Made by a program: the position numbers and the translations under genes
Source of the DNA: Marinicella marina
Lineage (GTDB): Bacteria; Pseudomonadota; Gammaproteobacteria; Xanthomonadales; Marinicellaceae
Assembly: GCF_030065545.1 (NCBI RefSeq)
Contig: NZ_JASJNC010000008.1
Location: 144,791-208,790 of the forward strand
DNA length: 64,000 nucleotides
Reading direction: 5' to 3'
Notes under the pieces: model-generated
Told to the model about the DNA's origin: nothing
Seen by the model: the letters and a program-made list of their open reading frames with translations, nothing else
Databases searched by the model: none
Part shown: positions 7,984 to 18,610 of the stretch, one piece after another
How the letters are laid out: the number at the start of each line of letters is the position of its first letter
Position numbering within the stretch: position 1 is the stretch's first letter

Positions 7984-9189
7984 TCATACACGTTTCAACA
8001 GCAGTGCCATACCCTGGCCCACACCGATACACATGGTGCACAATGCGTATTCACCCTTGATTCTGTGTAACTGGCGAATGGCACTCAGTGCCAATCTGGC
8101 TCCACTCATACCCAGTGGATGACCCAATGCAATAGCGCCACCATTGGGATTAACCCGAGGATCATCATCGTCAACACCCAACATTCGCAAGACCGCCAAT
8201 CCTTGTGAGGCAAATGCCTCATTCAATTCAATCACAGCCAAATCATCGGTGGTAAGGCCATATCGTTTTAAAAGTTGTTTTGTGGCAGGCACAGGACCAA
8301 TACCCATCACCTCAGGATCAACACCGGCGACATTGGCACCTACAAATTCTGCCAGCGGCTGCAAAGCATATTTTTTAACCGCTTCTTCTGATGCCACCAA
8401 CAAGGCACAAGCTCCGTCATTGACCCCAGAGGCATTGCCTGCTGTGACCGTGCCATTTTGTCGGAATGGCGTTTTTAATTGGGCTAATTTTTCCAATGTG
8501 GTACTGGCCCTGGGATGTTCGTCAGTTGATACTGTGATGTCATCCCCTTTGCGTTGAGGAATTGTAACCGGCGCGATTTCCTCAGCAAATACGCCTTGTT
8601 TTTGTGCCACTGCTGATTTTTGTTGGCTGCGGTAAGCAAAGAAGTCCTGATCTTCACGACTGACTTTGAATTTCAGCGCCACGTTCTCACCGGTCTCAGG
8701 CATAGAATCTGTGCCATACTGCTGATGTAATTTAGGGTTGATAAAACGCCAACCTAATGTGGTGTCAAAAATTTCTGCTTTTCTGGAATAAGCGTGGGTT
8801 GCTTTGGGCATCACAAAAGGCGCTCGAGACATGGACTCAACGCCACCAGCAATCATCACTTCAGCATCACCAAATGCGATGGTTCTGGCTGCAGTGGCAA
8901 TGGCATCTAAACCAGAGGCACACAATCTATTGACAGTCATGCCTGCCACACTGGATGGCAAACCAGCCAATAATGCCGACATTTTTGCCACGTTGCGGTT
9001 GTCTTCGCCGGCTTGATTGGCGCAGCCAGCAATCACATCATCCACATCATCACCAGTTAACTGAGTATTGCGCTGCATCAGTGCATCAATGACATGTGCC
9101 AGCAAGTCATCGGGCCTGACACTGGCCAAAGCACCGCCAAAGCGCCCTATGGGTGTTCTGATGCCATCACAAATGTATACTTTTCTCAT
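7984..9189 (-). CDS. paaJ: 3-oxoadipyl-CoA / 3-oxo-5,6-dehydrosuberyl-CoA thiolase
   Basis: Degradative thiolase that cleaves the last C8 and C6 intermediates of phenylacetate breakdown to acetyl-CoA and succinyl-CoA. The 401-residue protein opens with 'VYICDGIRTPIGRFGGALA', the characteristic start of the PaaJ/PcaF subgroup. Catalytic residues are the acylated Cys in 'TVNRLCASGLDA' (near residue 90), His in 'GGAIALGHPLGMSG' (near 350) and the C-terminal Cys in 'CTMCIGVGQG'. It overlaps paaH by 4 bases (ATGA), and its position in the paa operon favours PaaJ over PcaF. Confidence 0.92.
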   Translation of the reverse strand: MRKVYICDGIRTPIGRFGGALASVRPDDLLAHVIDALMQRNTQLTGDDVDDVIAGCANQAGEDNRNVAKMSALLAGLPSSVAGMTVNRLCASGLDAIATAARTIAFGDAEVMIAGGVESMSRAPFVMPKATHAYSRKAEIFDTTLGWRFINPKLHQQYGTDSMPETGENVALKFKVSREDQDFFAYRSQQKSAVAQKQGVFAEEIAPVTIPQRKGDDITVSTDEHPRASTTLEKLAQLKTPFRQNGTVTAGNASGVNDGACALLVASEEAVKKYALQPLAEFVGANVAGVDPEVMGIGPVPATKQLLKRYGLTTDDLAVIELNEAFASQGLAVLRMLGVDDDDPRVNPNGGAIALGHPLGMSGARLALSAIRQLHRIKGEYALCTMCIGVGQGMALLLKRV

Positions 9190-10670
9190 AATTGGTTCCT
9201 GATGTAAGGTGATAAGCGGTAACGATCATCACCGAACCAACCAAACAGGCGCTGTAAAGTTTGAGCCACCAGCGACCACCCCAGTTCTTCACCGAAAGCC
9301 AACAAGCCTTTCGGGTAATTCACACCATAACGCATCGATAAATCGACATCCTTGGCAGAACAAACACCATTGAATACAGCATCCGCCGCTTCATTGATGA
9401 GCATCACCACTGTTCTCAGCGCAATCAAAGCTGGTTGGTCAGGGGTTTCAATCACATTTTTACCCATGTGGTTGAAACAAGCCACGATACGATTTTTCAT
9501 GAATTGATTAACCCCAGGACTGAAACACAAGTTAACCGCTTGCGATTTTTTATAATCAAAAGACACATCAACCAAACACACAGCTTGGTTGGTTTCTTTT
9601 TCTATCTCTCTGGCCAAACGGCCATCTGACAGCCGCAACTCACAACCACTGACAATCACTTGGTCACCGTGCCATTTGCGTTGGTCGTATTCAAAGTCAC
9701 AAAACATTTTACTGAAAAATGTTTCCTCCTCTGGCACCACCAGTGAATCGAATGTTGCATCACTATAAAGGTATTCAGGTTTGGGATTGGCTGCTCCAGG
9801 TCTATGGTTATAAAACCCTTGCTGGGTTTTTTTACCCAGTTGATTGGCGTTGACCATCTCGCCTTGAATCAGTGAAGGCCTGAATCTGGGATCGTTGAAC
9901 ATCGCCTCATAAACCGTTTGACTGACCGCATAATTGATATCGATACCAATTAAGTCCATCAAAGCAAAAGGCCCCATTCTGAAACCGGCTGCCGTCATAA
10001 CCGCATCGATTTGATGGAATTCAGACAGTCCTTCTTGTAACATTTTCAGCGGTTCACCATAGTAAGAACGGGCCACTCTGTTGACAATAAAGCCAGGAGT
10101 TGATTGGGCCATAACCGCTACTTTCTGCCATGACTTACATATTGCCTTGGCTTGTTTAAGATATGCTGAATTGGTCTGTTTACCGCTGATGATTTCAACC
10201 AGTTTCATTACTGGCGCTGGGTTAAAGAAATGCATCCCAAAAAGTCGCGATGGATCTTTCATCGCAGCAGCAATCGCCGTGATCGATATGGAAGAAGTGT
10301 TGGTGGCTAATAATGCTTCACTGGAAGTGATGATTTCTAAGGTCTTAAACAGTTCTTGCTTTATTTTTAAATCTTCAATAACAGCCTCTACCACCAAGTC
10401 ACAACCACTGAAATGGGCCAAATCATCAACAACTTCTATGCGACTGGCGATTTCAGATGCTTGCTGTTGAGTGATTTTGCCTTTGATGACCCTTTTTTTA
10501 AGTCGGGCCTGCATACTCGTCAGAGCTGTCTTGGCTTGCTCATTATTGACATCAAATAATACCACTTTTTGACCATGAGCTGCAGCCACTTCACAAATGC
10601 CTATACCCATGGTTCCGGCACCAACCACGCCTACACTATTCAGTTCTTTGTTGTTTGTTTTTTCATTCAT
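9186..10670 (-). CDS. paaH: 3-hydroxyadipyl-CoA dehydrogenase
   Basis: NAD-dependent dehydrogenase that oxidises 3-hydroxyadipyl-CoA to 3-oxoadipyl-CoA. The 494-residue protein has an N-terminal Rossmann fold with 'VGVVGAGTMGIGI' (residues 13-25). The catalytic region is 'LFGMHFFNPAPVMKLVE' (His near residue 150), and two C-terminal 3HCDH domains are present, of which the second includes 'YGVNYPKGLLAFGEELG' near the end. E. coli PaaH has 475 residues. Its ATG overlaps the paaG stop by one base (TGATG), and its own stop overlaps paaJ. Confidence 0.92.
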   Translation of the reverse strand: MNEKTNNKELNSVGVVGAGTMGIGICEVAAAHGQKVVLFDVNNEQAKTALTSMQARLKKRVIKGKITQQQASEIASRIEVVDDLAHFSGCDLVVEAVIEDLKIKQELFKTLEIITSSEALLATNTSSISITAIAAAMKDPSRLFGMHFFNPAPVMKLVEIISGKQTNSAYLKQAKAICKSWQKVAVMAQSTPGFIVNRVARSYYGEPLKMLQEGLSEFHQIDAVMTAAGFRMGPFALMDLIGIDINYAVSQTVYEAMFNDPRFRPSLIQGEMVNANQLGKKTQQGFYNHRPGAANPKPEYLYSDATFDSLVVPEEETFFSKMFCDFEYDQRKWHGDQVIVSGCELRLSDGRLAREIEKETNQAVCLVDVSFDYKKSQAVNLCFSPGVNQFMKNRIVACFNHMGKNVIETPDQPALIALRTVVMLINEAADAVFNGVCSAKDVDLSMRYGVNYPKGLLAFGEELGWSLVAQTLQRLFGWFGDDRYRLSPYIRNQL

Positions 10671-11476
10671 CAGTGACCTTTAAAAACAGGTTTTCTTTTT
10701 TCGTTAAATGCGGCAACACCCTCAGCAAAATCATCACTGAGACCACACACTCGTTGAACATCACGCTCCCGATCTAAGTGCTCGCCAAAGCGGTTGCTGT
10801 AAGATTCATCAAATATATTCTTAATGAAGGATAAAGCACGGGTGGGCCTGTTGGCCAGTGTTTCTATTAAATTACCGACTTCTTGTGTAAAAGTTTCATC
10901 ATCTATGGCGCGGTAAATCATACCCCAACTGACTGCTTCTTCAGCCATCACTGGGGTGCCTAACATGGCAATGGCTTTGGCCTTCGCCAAACCAATCAAT
11001 TTAGGTAAAACCCAGGTCCCATTACAATCAGGAATCAAACCAATATTTGAAAATGATTGAATGAATTTTGCTGATTTTTTAGCCACAACAATGTCACAAT
11101 TTAATGCAATATTGGCACCGGCTCCTGCTGCCACTCCGTTGACCGCACAAACCACAGGGGCTTGAATTGATTTCAATAAGCGTAGGTTTTTGTTGTAACC
11201 ATTTTCAAGTTTGTCACCTAAATCCATTTTTTCACCGCTTTTTCTCTCGCCTAAATCCTGTCCAGCGCAAAACCCTCGGCCTGCTCCAGTTAAAAGCACA
11301 CACCTGATGTCGCTGTCGTTGACCAAATCAGTAAGCACAGCAAAAAACTCATCATGCATGGTGGCTGAAAAAGCATTGAGCTTGTCAGGGCGATTAAGCG
11401 TCACCGTAGCAATGTGATTTGACTTATCGTATTGGATGGTCTTCAGGTCGTTAAATTTGTCAGGCATTTGATTCAT
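10670..11476 (-). CDS. paaG: Ring 1,2-epoxyphenylacetyl-CoA isomerase (oxepin-CoA forming)
   Basis: Crotonase-fold enzyme that turns the epoxide into oxepin-CoA before ring opening. It has 268 residues (E. coli PaaG 262). CoA-binding 'AGRGFCAGQDLGER' and oxyanion-hole 'VNGVAAGAGANIALNCD' are present. 'NIGLIPDCNGTW' holds the Asp typical of PaaG-type isomerases, rather than the Glu of hydratases. It is first in the operon. Two ATGs are possible (11476 and 11467) and neither has a clear Shine-Dalgarno, so the start is uncertain by three codons. paaF, paaK, paaZ, paaI and a paa regulator are not in this window. Confidence 0.88.
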   Translation of the reverse strand: MNQMPDKFNDLKTIQYDKSNHIATVTLNRPDKLNAFSATMHDEFFAVLTDLVNDSDIRCVLLTGAGRGFCAGQDLGERKSGEKMDLGDKLENGYNKNLRLLKSIQAPVVCAVNGVAAGAGANIALNCDIVVAKKSAKFIQSFSNIGLIPDCNGTWVLPKLIGLAKAKAIAMLGTPVMAEEAVSWGMIYRAIDDETFTQEVGNLIETLANRPTRALSFIKNIFDESYSNRFGEHLDRERDVQRVCGLSDDFAEGVAAFNEKRKPVFKGH

Positions 11477-11500
11477 AAGAGGTATTTATAAGAGCACAAT

Positions 11501-11530
11501 ATTATACTGCAATAATGTGGTTGCTGTTTT
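11501..11530 (-). promoter_or_regulatory. Likely promoter of the paa operon
   Basis: On the minus strand a perfect TATAAT (11506 to 11501) lies 24 bases before the paaG ATG. The -35 region 17-18 bases upstream (AAAACA/AAACAG around 11524-11530) is weak, so an activator or only the -10 may define it. Confidence 0.45.
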
Positions 11531-11590
11531 TATTGATTCACCAATATTTTAAACTTTCAATGGCAACAACCATATCGACATAATACCAAA

Positions 11591-11616
11591 AAAAAACGAG
11601 CCATTAGGCCCGTTTT
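11591..11616 (-). terminator. Intrinsic terminator of the FHA-protein gene
   Basis: On the minus strand AAAACGGGCC, a TAAT loop and GGCTCGTTTT form a 10-bp stem with one mismatch, followed by a run of T. It lies 23 bases after the stop of the FHA gene and before the paa promoter. Confidence 0.85.
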
Positions 11617-11639
11617 CAAATGTTTAATGAGGTGGTTAT

Positions 11640-12446
11640 TTACCCCAGAAGGCCATCCAAGTAGCCCATTTGCCAGGCCACAGCTACGGCACCTCCTAAC
11701 ACCAATACTGTCACCAACCATTTGACACCACCACTGCTTTTTTCTACCACTGCGGGAGTTTCTTTGCGAGGCGCCTGTTTACTTTTGCTGGCGCTGCTTT
11801 GTTGTTCTAGTGCAGGATCAGTCATACCAGGGGTTTGAATCAAAAATCGAATGTTATCGATGCGCAATTCATCGCCCACTTTCAATTCGGCTTTATCGAT
11901 TTTATCTCCATTGACATAAGTGCCATTAGAAGACCCCAGATCAGTGGCCACGAGACCATCTGCCTCGGCATCAATCTGTACATGTTTTCTTGAAATACCG
12001 TCGGCGTTGACACAGATATGACATTCAGAGTGACGACCCATAATGGTGGTCCCTCGCAACGGATAAGTTTTTCCAAAATATGCCCCGGACACACCACGTA
12101 ATACGAACTTCGGTAAAGCCATTCGAACTCGTGTACGGTTGTCATCTTCCTCTTCTTCTGTTTCCTCTGAAGATGCTAATTTCATGTGAACTTGCGCCGC
12201 AATTATTAAGTCCCCTTCACGCAATTCTTTTGATTTGGTTACCAGTTTACCATTGACCGAAGTGAGCCTTGCTTCACTATCAATTGTTAACACGCATTCG
12301 CCATCTGTCAAAGTCAAGGTGGCGTGAATTGCCCCCAAACCTTTGTCTTGAATACTGACATCATTGTTTTCTGCACTACCAATGGTATAACTACCCTCAG
12401 TTAGCTCGATGTCTTTATGATCCCCTTGTGGAAAATGTAATTTCAT
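11640..12446 (-). CDS. Two-FHA-domain protein with a C-terminal membrane anchor
   Basis: FHA domains bind phosphothreonine peptides. The first copy (residues 1-90) is degenerate: it has 'YTIGSAENNDVSI' but lacks the Arg and SRxH residues. The second copy (about 110-205) is complete, with 'IMGRHSECHI', 'GISRKHVQI' and 'LGSSNGTYVNG'. A Ser/Lys/Pro-rich linker leads to a single hydrophobic segment (about 244-262) at the C-terminus, so the FHA part would face the cytoplasm. A good AAAGGA ribosome site lies 9 bases before the ATG. No Ser/Thr kinase or type VI secretion gene is nearby, so the partner is unknown. serS lies upstream on the same strand 78 bases away. Confidence 0.85.
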   Translation of the reverse strand: MKLHFPQGDHKDIELTEGSYTIGSAENNDVSIQDKGLGAIHATLTLTDGECVLTIDSEARLTSVNGKLVTKSKELREGDLIIAAQVHMKLASSEETEEEEDDNRTRVRMALPKFVLRGVSGAYFGKTYPLRGTTIMGRHSECHICVNADGISRKHVQIDAEADGLVATDLGSSNGTYVNGDKIDKAELKVGDELRIDNIRFLIQTPGMTDPALEQQSSASKSKQAPRKETPAVVEKSSGGVKWLVTVLVLGGAVAVAWQMGYLDGLLG

Positions 12447-12524
12447 AAGTGTGTCCTTTAAGCTTATTTCGCTGATTATGTTTTTTAATTATAGCAAACA
12501 ATAGTTACAACTCAAACAAGCAAT

Positions 12525-13805
<1,281 letters not shown>

Positions 13806-13908
13806 CTACCTGTCCTGATTGAAATTAAGGCTGGCATTTTAGCTCAGTTCAAAGGCTTTGAGAAGCCGGTGCTGAACTATCTTAATTAACCCTGATATGA
13901 AACCTCAG

Positions 13909-14631
13909 TCAATTCAGCTGTTTCGCACCTGAGGTGCTTTGATATATGAACTGATTGTCATCACTGCTGTGTTTTTCTAGCCACTGTTCATGACTTTGCA
14001 TTTCTTCCTCACTAGGTTTAACCACCTTCAGTGCAGGCAAATCTGACAAATCAAAATTGAAACTGGCGTGATTACTGTTTTGACTGGTATCTAGGTTTAA
14101 TTTGGTTTGGCCACCAGTCATGGCCAAATAAACTTGGGCCAGGATTTCCGAGTCAAGTAATGCACCATGCAATGTTCGGTGATCGTTACCAATACCATAC
14201 CTTTTACACAAAGCATCCAGGTTATTTTTGGCACCCGGGTGTTTCTTTTTCGCATAATCCAGGCTGTCAGTGATGGTACAGATGTCTTCAATGCGTATCT
14301 GCTTCCCACACAGGCTTAATTCATGGTTGATGAACCCCACATCAAATGGCGCATTGTGAATCACCAGTTCAGCACCTGTCACAAAAGCCAGAAACTCATC
14401 AACGATGGTTTCAAACAATGGTTTATCTGCCAGAAATTCGTTACTCAAACCGTGAACTGCCAATGCTTCTTCATCCACCGCGTACATTGGATTGATGTAT
14501 TGGTGGTAATGCAATTCGGTTACTTCGCGGTTGATCACTGCCAAAGCACCAATTTCGATGATTCTGTGACCATCTTGGGGTTTTAATCCAGTGGTCTCTG
14601 TATCTAACATAATGAGTTTATTGTTACTCAT
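13909..14631 (-). CDS. dnaQ: DNA polymerase III epsilon subunit, 3'-5' proofreading exonuclease
   Basis: Edits misincorporated bases in the replicative polymerase. All three DEDDh exonuclease motifs are intact: ExoI 'LDTETTGL' (residues 9-16), ExoII '[10 protein letters not shown]' (about 98-107) and ExoIII '[14 protein letters not shown]' (about 160-173). The C-terminal region, which contacts the alpha subunit, is present; total length 240 (E. coli 243). Its ATG overlaps the rnhA stop (ATGA). The rnhA-dnaQ pair is conserved in gammaproteobacteria, but there it is often divergent; here it is co-directional. Confidence 0.95.
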   Translation of the reverse strand: MSNNKLIMLDTETTGLKPQDGHRIIEIGALAVINREVTELHYHQYINPMYAVDEEALAVHGLSNEFLADKPLFETIVDEFLAFVTGAELVIHNAPFDVGFINHELSLCGKQIRIEDICTITDSLDYAKKKHPGAKNNLDALCKRYGIGNDHRTLHGALLDSEILAQVYLAMTGGQTKLNLDTSQNSNHASFNFDLSDLPALKVVKPSEEEMQSHEQWLEKHSSDDNQFIYQSTSGAKQLN

Positions 14632-15080
14632 GTTCTCAATAGCTCCGCTTGTTCTCTGGCAGCTGTATCAACCGCTTCGTTTTCTGGGTGGCCAGAATGG
14701 CCTTTTACCCAATGCCATTTGACTTGATGTTGTTGCAGTCTCTTATCTAAAGCTTGCCATAAGTCGACATTTTTGACCGGCTCTTTTTTGTTGCGCATCC
14801 AGTTTTTTTTCTTCCAATTAATCATCCAAACCTTAGCACCGTCCATGACATATTTAGAATCTGTATACAATTCAATGTCACAAGGCTCTTTCAATGCTTT
14901 CAACGCTTCAATCACAGCCGTCAGTTCCATTCTGTTGTTGGTTGTTTCAGCGGTATTTCCTTTAATCATTTTGCGTTTTCCCTGAAAACTCAGCAAGGCC
15001 GCCCAACCCCCTGGCCCTGGATTACCCAGGCATGAGCCATCGGTAAATATTTCTATTTTTTTTGTCATTGTAATTGGCAT
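14628..15080 (-). CDS. rnhA: Ribonuclease HI
   Basis: Cuts RNA in RNA-DNA hybrids. Catalytic residues are seen in '[16 protein letters not shown]' (Asp), '[13 protein letters not shown]' (Glu), 'YTDSKYV' (Asp) and '[12 protein letters not shown]' (His, Asp). The ATG at 15080 is chosen because AAAGG lies 9 bases before it; it gives 150 residues (E. coli 155). An ATG four codons downstream (15068) is also possible. The frame opens further upstream at a TTG (15089). It overlaps dnaQ by 4 bases. Confidence 0.95.
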   Translation of the reverse strand: MPITMTKKIEIFTDGSCLGNPGPGGWAALLSFQGKRKMIKGNTAETTNNRMELTAVIEALKALKEPCDIELYTDSKYVMDGAKVWMINWKKKNWMRNKKEPVKNVDLWQALDKRLQQHQVKWHWVKGHSGHPENEAVDTAAREQAELLRT

Positions 15081-15186
15081 CAACGGCAACCTTTAGCCGC
15101 CTTCAGTATTTAAAAAATGATTGGTGCATGATAAATGATTATGGCATCATTGAGCCACTGCTGATTTAAAAAAACATCACATTTAT

Positions 15187-15954
15187 ATGTCAATCCAAAT
15201 CAATCCGATTCCAATTTTCAACGACAACTATGTTTGGGTCATAGATAACGGCACTCATGCGGTGATTGTTGATCCAGGCAAAGCCGAACCAGTCAATGAT
15301 TACCTTCAACAACATCAGCTTAAGTTATCTGCCATTCTGATTACCCACCACCATTGGGATCACATCAATGGTTTGGAAACATTAATAGCACAACATCAAT
15401 GTAGCTCTTTTGGACCAGTCGAAGACCGCATAGAACACATAAGCAATCGAGTTAAGGAAGGTGATGTGGTTAATTTACCAGAGCTGGATTTATCATTCAG
15501 GGTAATCGAGACACCTGGGCACACAACCAGCCACATTTGTTTTTTTGGTAATGATTTATTATTCTGTGGTGACACATTATTTTCAATGGGCTGTGGCAAG
15601 ATGTTTGAAGGCACCCCAGAACAATATATTCACTCACTTAATAAACTTAAAGAGCTGTCACCTGAAACCATGGTTTATTGCACCCATGAATACACCTTGA
15701 GCAACATTGCATTTGCGCAGCGCATAGACCCTGATAATGAGGCCATTGCCAAGAAAAAGTCCAAGTCTGAACAATTAAGAAGCCATGATTTGCCGACATT
15801 ACCATTTAAACTATCCGATGAAATCAAACTCAATCCGTTTTTAAGAACTGATGACCAAGCATTTCGAGACGCCCTGTCCACCAAGAAAAATGTGAAGCTT
15901 GATGATGAAGCATCATTTTTTGCTTTTCTGAGAACAGCCAAAGACAATTTTTAG
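15187..15954 (+). CDS. gloB: Hydroxyacylglutathione hydrolase (glyoxalase II)
   Basis: Splits S-lactoylglutathione into lactate and glutathione, the second step of methylglyoxal detoxification. It has 255 residues and the metallo-beta-lactamase fold with the dinuclear metal motif 'THHHWDH' (residues 55-61), 'ETPGHTTSHICF' (about 110-122), 'FCGDTLF' and 'CTHEYTLSN' (about 165). The C-terminal helical domain that binds glutathione is present. It is divergent from rnhA with about 105 bases between, the usual gammaproteobacterial neighbourhood. Confidence 0.95.
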   Translation: MSIQINPIPIFNDNYVWVIDNGTHAVIVDPGKAEPVNDYLQQHQLKLSAILITHHHWDHINGLETLIAQHQCSSFGPVEDRIEHISNRVKEGDVVNLPELDLSFRVIETPGHTTSHICFFGNDLLFCGDTLFSMGCGKMFEGTPEQYIHSLNKLKELSPETMVYCTHEYTLSNIAFAQRIDPDNEAIAKKKSKSEQLRSHDLPTLPFKLSDEIKLNPFLRTDDQAFRDALSTKKNVKLDDEASFFAFLRTAKDNF

Positions 15955-16046
15955 TGGTTTTGCCATTTTTATTACAATTATTGAAATTATTTACTTGGTT
16001 GACTAAGGCATAAGTTGTATCATAAATTGATGGAAAATCACAAAAT

Positions 16047-18605
16047 ATGAAACTATTGATATACATATCTGTTTCATTGGCTGTTTTACTGCAGTCAAAT
16101 TTTGTTTCTGCTCAAGACAATCAGTCTGAACGCCAAACATATAAAATTGGCTATTTTGATTCAGCCCCCCTTTCCTTTCGCAACAATGATTTACAACAAG
16201 CCGATGGTTTTGCCATTGAGTTAATGAATCAAATTGCTGATTTGAATGACTTCAGTATTGAATGGTATTACGATGAGTTTCCCAACTTACTTAATTTAAT
16301 TAAATCCAAACGCATTGATGGTATTGTCAGTGTTGGATACTCATCTGAAAGGGCTCAGTTTATGAGTTATTCATCAAACAGCTTTGCCAATGTTTGGGGG
16401 CAAGTATTTTTGCCTGCCAATTCCAGCATAGAGAATTTGTTTGATTTAGATGGTAAAACCATTGCTTTGATGGCCACCGGTGTGAATGGCATTAATTTCA
16501 TCAACCAATGTGAGATTTTTGAAGTCAACTGTAATTATGTCTATGAAAACAGTTACCCAGAAGTGTTTAAAAAACTGAACCAAGGGCTTGTCGACGCTGC
16601 TGTTTCTAACAATATGGTCGGGCTGAGTTTCCAGGACCAGTTCAGCATTTTTCCAAGCAGTATCGTTTTTGACCCTTTTAAAGTGTTTATTGCTGTACCC
16701 AAAAACACCAACAAACAGCTGTTATCTAGTTACAACCAGACCATGGCTGATTGGAAAAAAAATCCAGACTCATTCTATTACCAAACCAGGTACAAATGGA
16801 CCACCAACATCAAAGAGGACATCATTCCAAACTGGATTTGGTATTGGATTTTCGGTTTGGTGACCTTTGGTTTAATGACCGGATTGGCGGCATTTTTATT
16901 TAAACGACAAGTCAACAGCCGGGTCAAAGAATTATCTGACAGAGAACATCAGTTGGATCAAATCATCAACATCGTGCCACATATGATATTTGCCAACAGT
17001 GAAGATGGCCGCCTGATCCTGGCCAATGACACTGCACGTGATTTATTCGGCATCAAGCAAAATAGCGATGAGCACCTAAACGTTTTTGATACCCTTAAAG
17101 CGCATGAAGGCTTCCAAGACTTGGTTACCTATACCCAATTAACTAATCCATTTGATACCGAAATAGAAATCAAAGACCATGCCGGTCATGAAAAAACATT
17201 GATGATGACAAAAGTGCCCTATTCTGCCAGCAACAAAACTAAGGCGGCTGTGGTAACGGTGGGTGTCGATATTTCTCAGTTGAAGGCTTACGAAAATGAA
17301 ATCATGTACTTGGCCAAGTACGATGCCTTAACGGGTCTACCAAATCGTGACTTGTTGAAAGATCGACTGAAATCATCCTTGACCCGGGCCATTCAATACA
17401 ATCATGTTGGCGGCATTCTTCATATTGATTTAGATAACTTTAAAAACATCAATGACTCCAAGGGGCATAAAGTTGGAGATATATTAATCAAAAAAGTGGC
17501 TTTGCGCATCAAGTCTTGTGCCAACCCCGGCGATACCATCGCCAGGCTCGGTGGTGACGAATTCATCATTGAACTTCCAGAGTTAAAAAATGATGCCAAA
17601 ATAGCAGAAACGCAAGCCATTGAAATGGCCCAAAGCATTTTAGAAAAAATCAAACAACCCATTGAAATCAATAACCAACATTACCACATCACCGCCAGCA
17701 TGGGATTGGTTATATATCCCAGAGACGGAGAATCTCACGCCACATTACTGCAACGAGCTGACACTGCCATGTTTGAGGCCAAATTCAAAGGCAGAAACAG
17801 AATCCAAGTATTTAATAAAGACATAGAAACCAAAGTGATGAAAAATCACTTGTTAGAAAATGACCTCAGACTGGCTTTGCAAAACAAAGAAATCAACATC
17901 GTTTATCAACCCATAGTGAATGCCAGCAACGGACAAATGGCTGGTTCAGAAATACTACTGCGCTGGTTACACCACAGTGAGGGCGAGATCATGCCTGGTG
18001 ATTTCATTCCCATAGCCGAACGGGCTCAACTGATTCTGGAAATTGGTTATTGGACCATTGAAGAGGCATGTAAACAAATAGTTAGTTGGCGTAATTTAAC
18101 CAAAAACCCGTTCTTTTTAGCAGTCAATTTATCGGTGATACAAATCAGGGACAAGACCTTTTTACAACGTGTGACCGACTTAATTGAAACCTATCAAATT
18201 CCTCATAATCATTTGGAATTTGAAATGACAGAAAGCATTTTGTTGACTGAGAGTAAACGATCACTTGAAATGATCAAACAACTTAAACTGTTGGGCATCA
18301 AATTATCAATTGATGATTTTGGTACTGGTTATTCCTCATTTGACTACATCAGAAAATTACCTCTGGATAAAATCAAAATCGATAAATCATTCATCAAAGA
18401 CATACCCGACGATAACAGCAGTACCACCATCGTAAAAACCATTTTAGCCATGGCTGAAGAGATGCAACTGGAAGTGGTTGCTGAAGGCGTTGAAACCGCT
18501 GAACAGGTGGAGTTCTTGAAAAAACATCACTGTCAATACTTTCAGGGCTACTATTTCTCAAGGCCCAAACCCATCAAACAGCTGAACCAAACGGTTAATT
18601 TTTAA
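16047..18605 (+). CDS. Periplasmic-sensor PAS-GGDEF-EAL cyclic-di-GMP protein
   Basis: A signal peptide (residues 1-22) precedes a periplasmic solute-binding (SBP_bac_3-like) domain at about residues 28-250. This is followed by one transmembrane helix (about 254-277), a PAS-like domain (about 300-410), GGDEF (about 425-590) and EAL (about 600-845). The GGDEF site reads RLGGDEF and is intact; the usual upstream RxxD inhibitory site is absent (NPGD). The EAL site keeps the ExLxR motif ('SEILLRW'), the Asn of 'VNLSV', 'TESIL', 'DDFGTGYSS', 'KIDKSF' and 'EGVETAEQ', so phosphodiesterase activity is likely. It probably couples an extracellular small molecule (amino-acid type) to c-di-GMP level. Its stop lies 5 bases from that of the convergent yaaA. 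Confidence 0.92.
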   Translation: MKLLIYISVSLAVLLQSNFVSAQDNQSERQTYKIGYFDSAPLSFRNNDLQQADGFAIELMNQIADLNDFSIEWYYDEFPNLLNLIKSKRIDGIVSVGYSSERAQFMSYSSNSFANVWGQVFLPANSSIENLFDLDGKTIALMATGVNGINFINQCEIFEVNCNYVYENSYPEVFKKLNQGLVDAAVSNNMVGLSFQDQFSIFPSSIVFDPFKVFIAVPKNTNKQLLSSYNQTMADWKKNPDSFYYQTRYKWTTNIKEDIIPNWIWYWIFGLVTFGLMTGLAAFLFKRQVNSRVKELSDREHQLDQIINIVPHMIFANSEDGRLILANDTARDLFGIKQNSDEHLNVFDTLKAHEGFQDLVTYTQLTNPFDTEIEIKDHAGHEKTLMMTKVPYSASNKTKAAVVTVGVDISQLKAYENEIMYLAKYDALTGLPNRDLLKDRLKSSLTRAIQYNHVGGILHIDLDNFKNINDSKGHKVGDILIKKVALRIKSCANPGDTIARLGGDEFIIELPELKNDAKIAETQAIEMAQSILEKIKQPIEINNQHYHITASMGLVIYPRDGESHATLLQRADTAMFEAKFKGRNRIQVFNKDIETKVMKNHLLENDLRLALQNKEINIVYQPIVNASNGQMAGSEILLRWLHHSEGEIMPGDFIPIAERAQLILEIGYWTIEEACKQIVSWRNLTKNPFFLAVNLSVIQIRDKTFLQRVTDLIETYQIPHNHLEFEMTESILLTESKRSLEMIKQLKLLGIKLSIDDFGTGYSSFDYIRKLPLDKIKIDKSFIKDIPDDNSSTTIVKTILAMAEEMQLEVVAEGVETAEQVEFLKKHHCQYFQGYYFSRPKPIKQLNQTVNF

Positions 18606-18610
18606 TTGTT

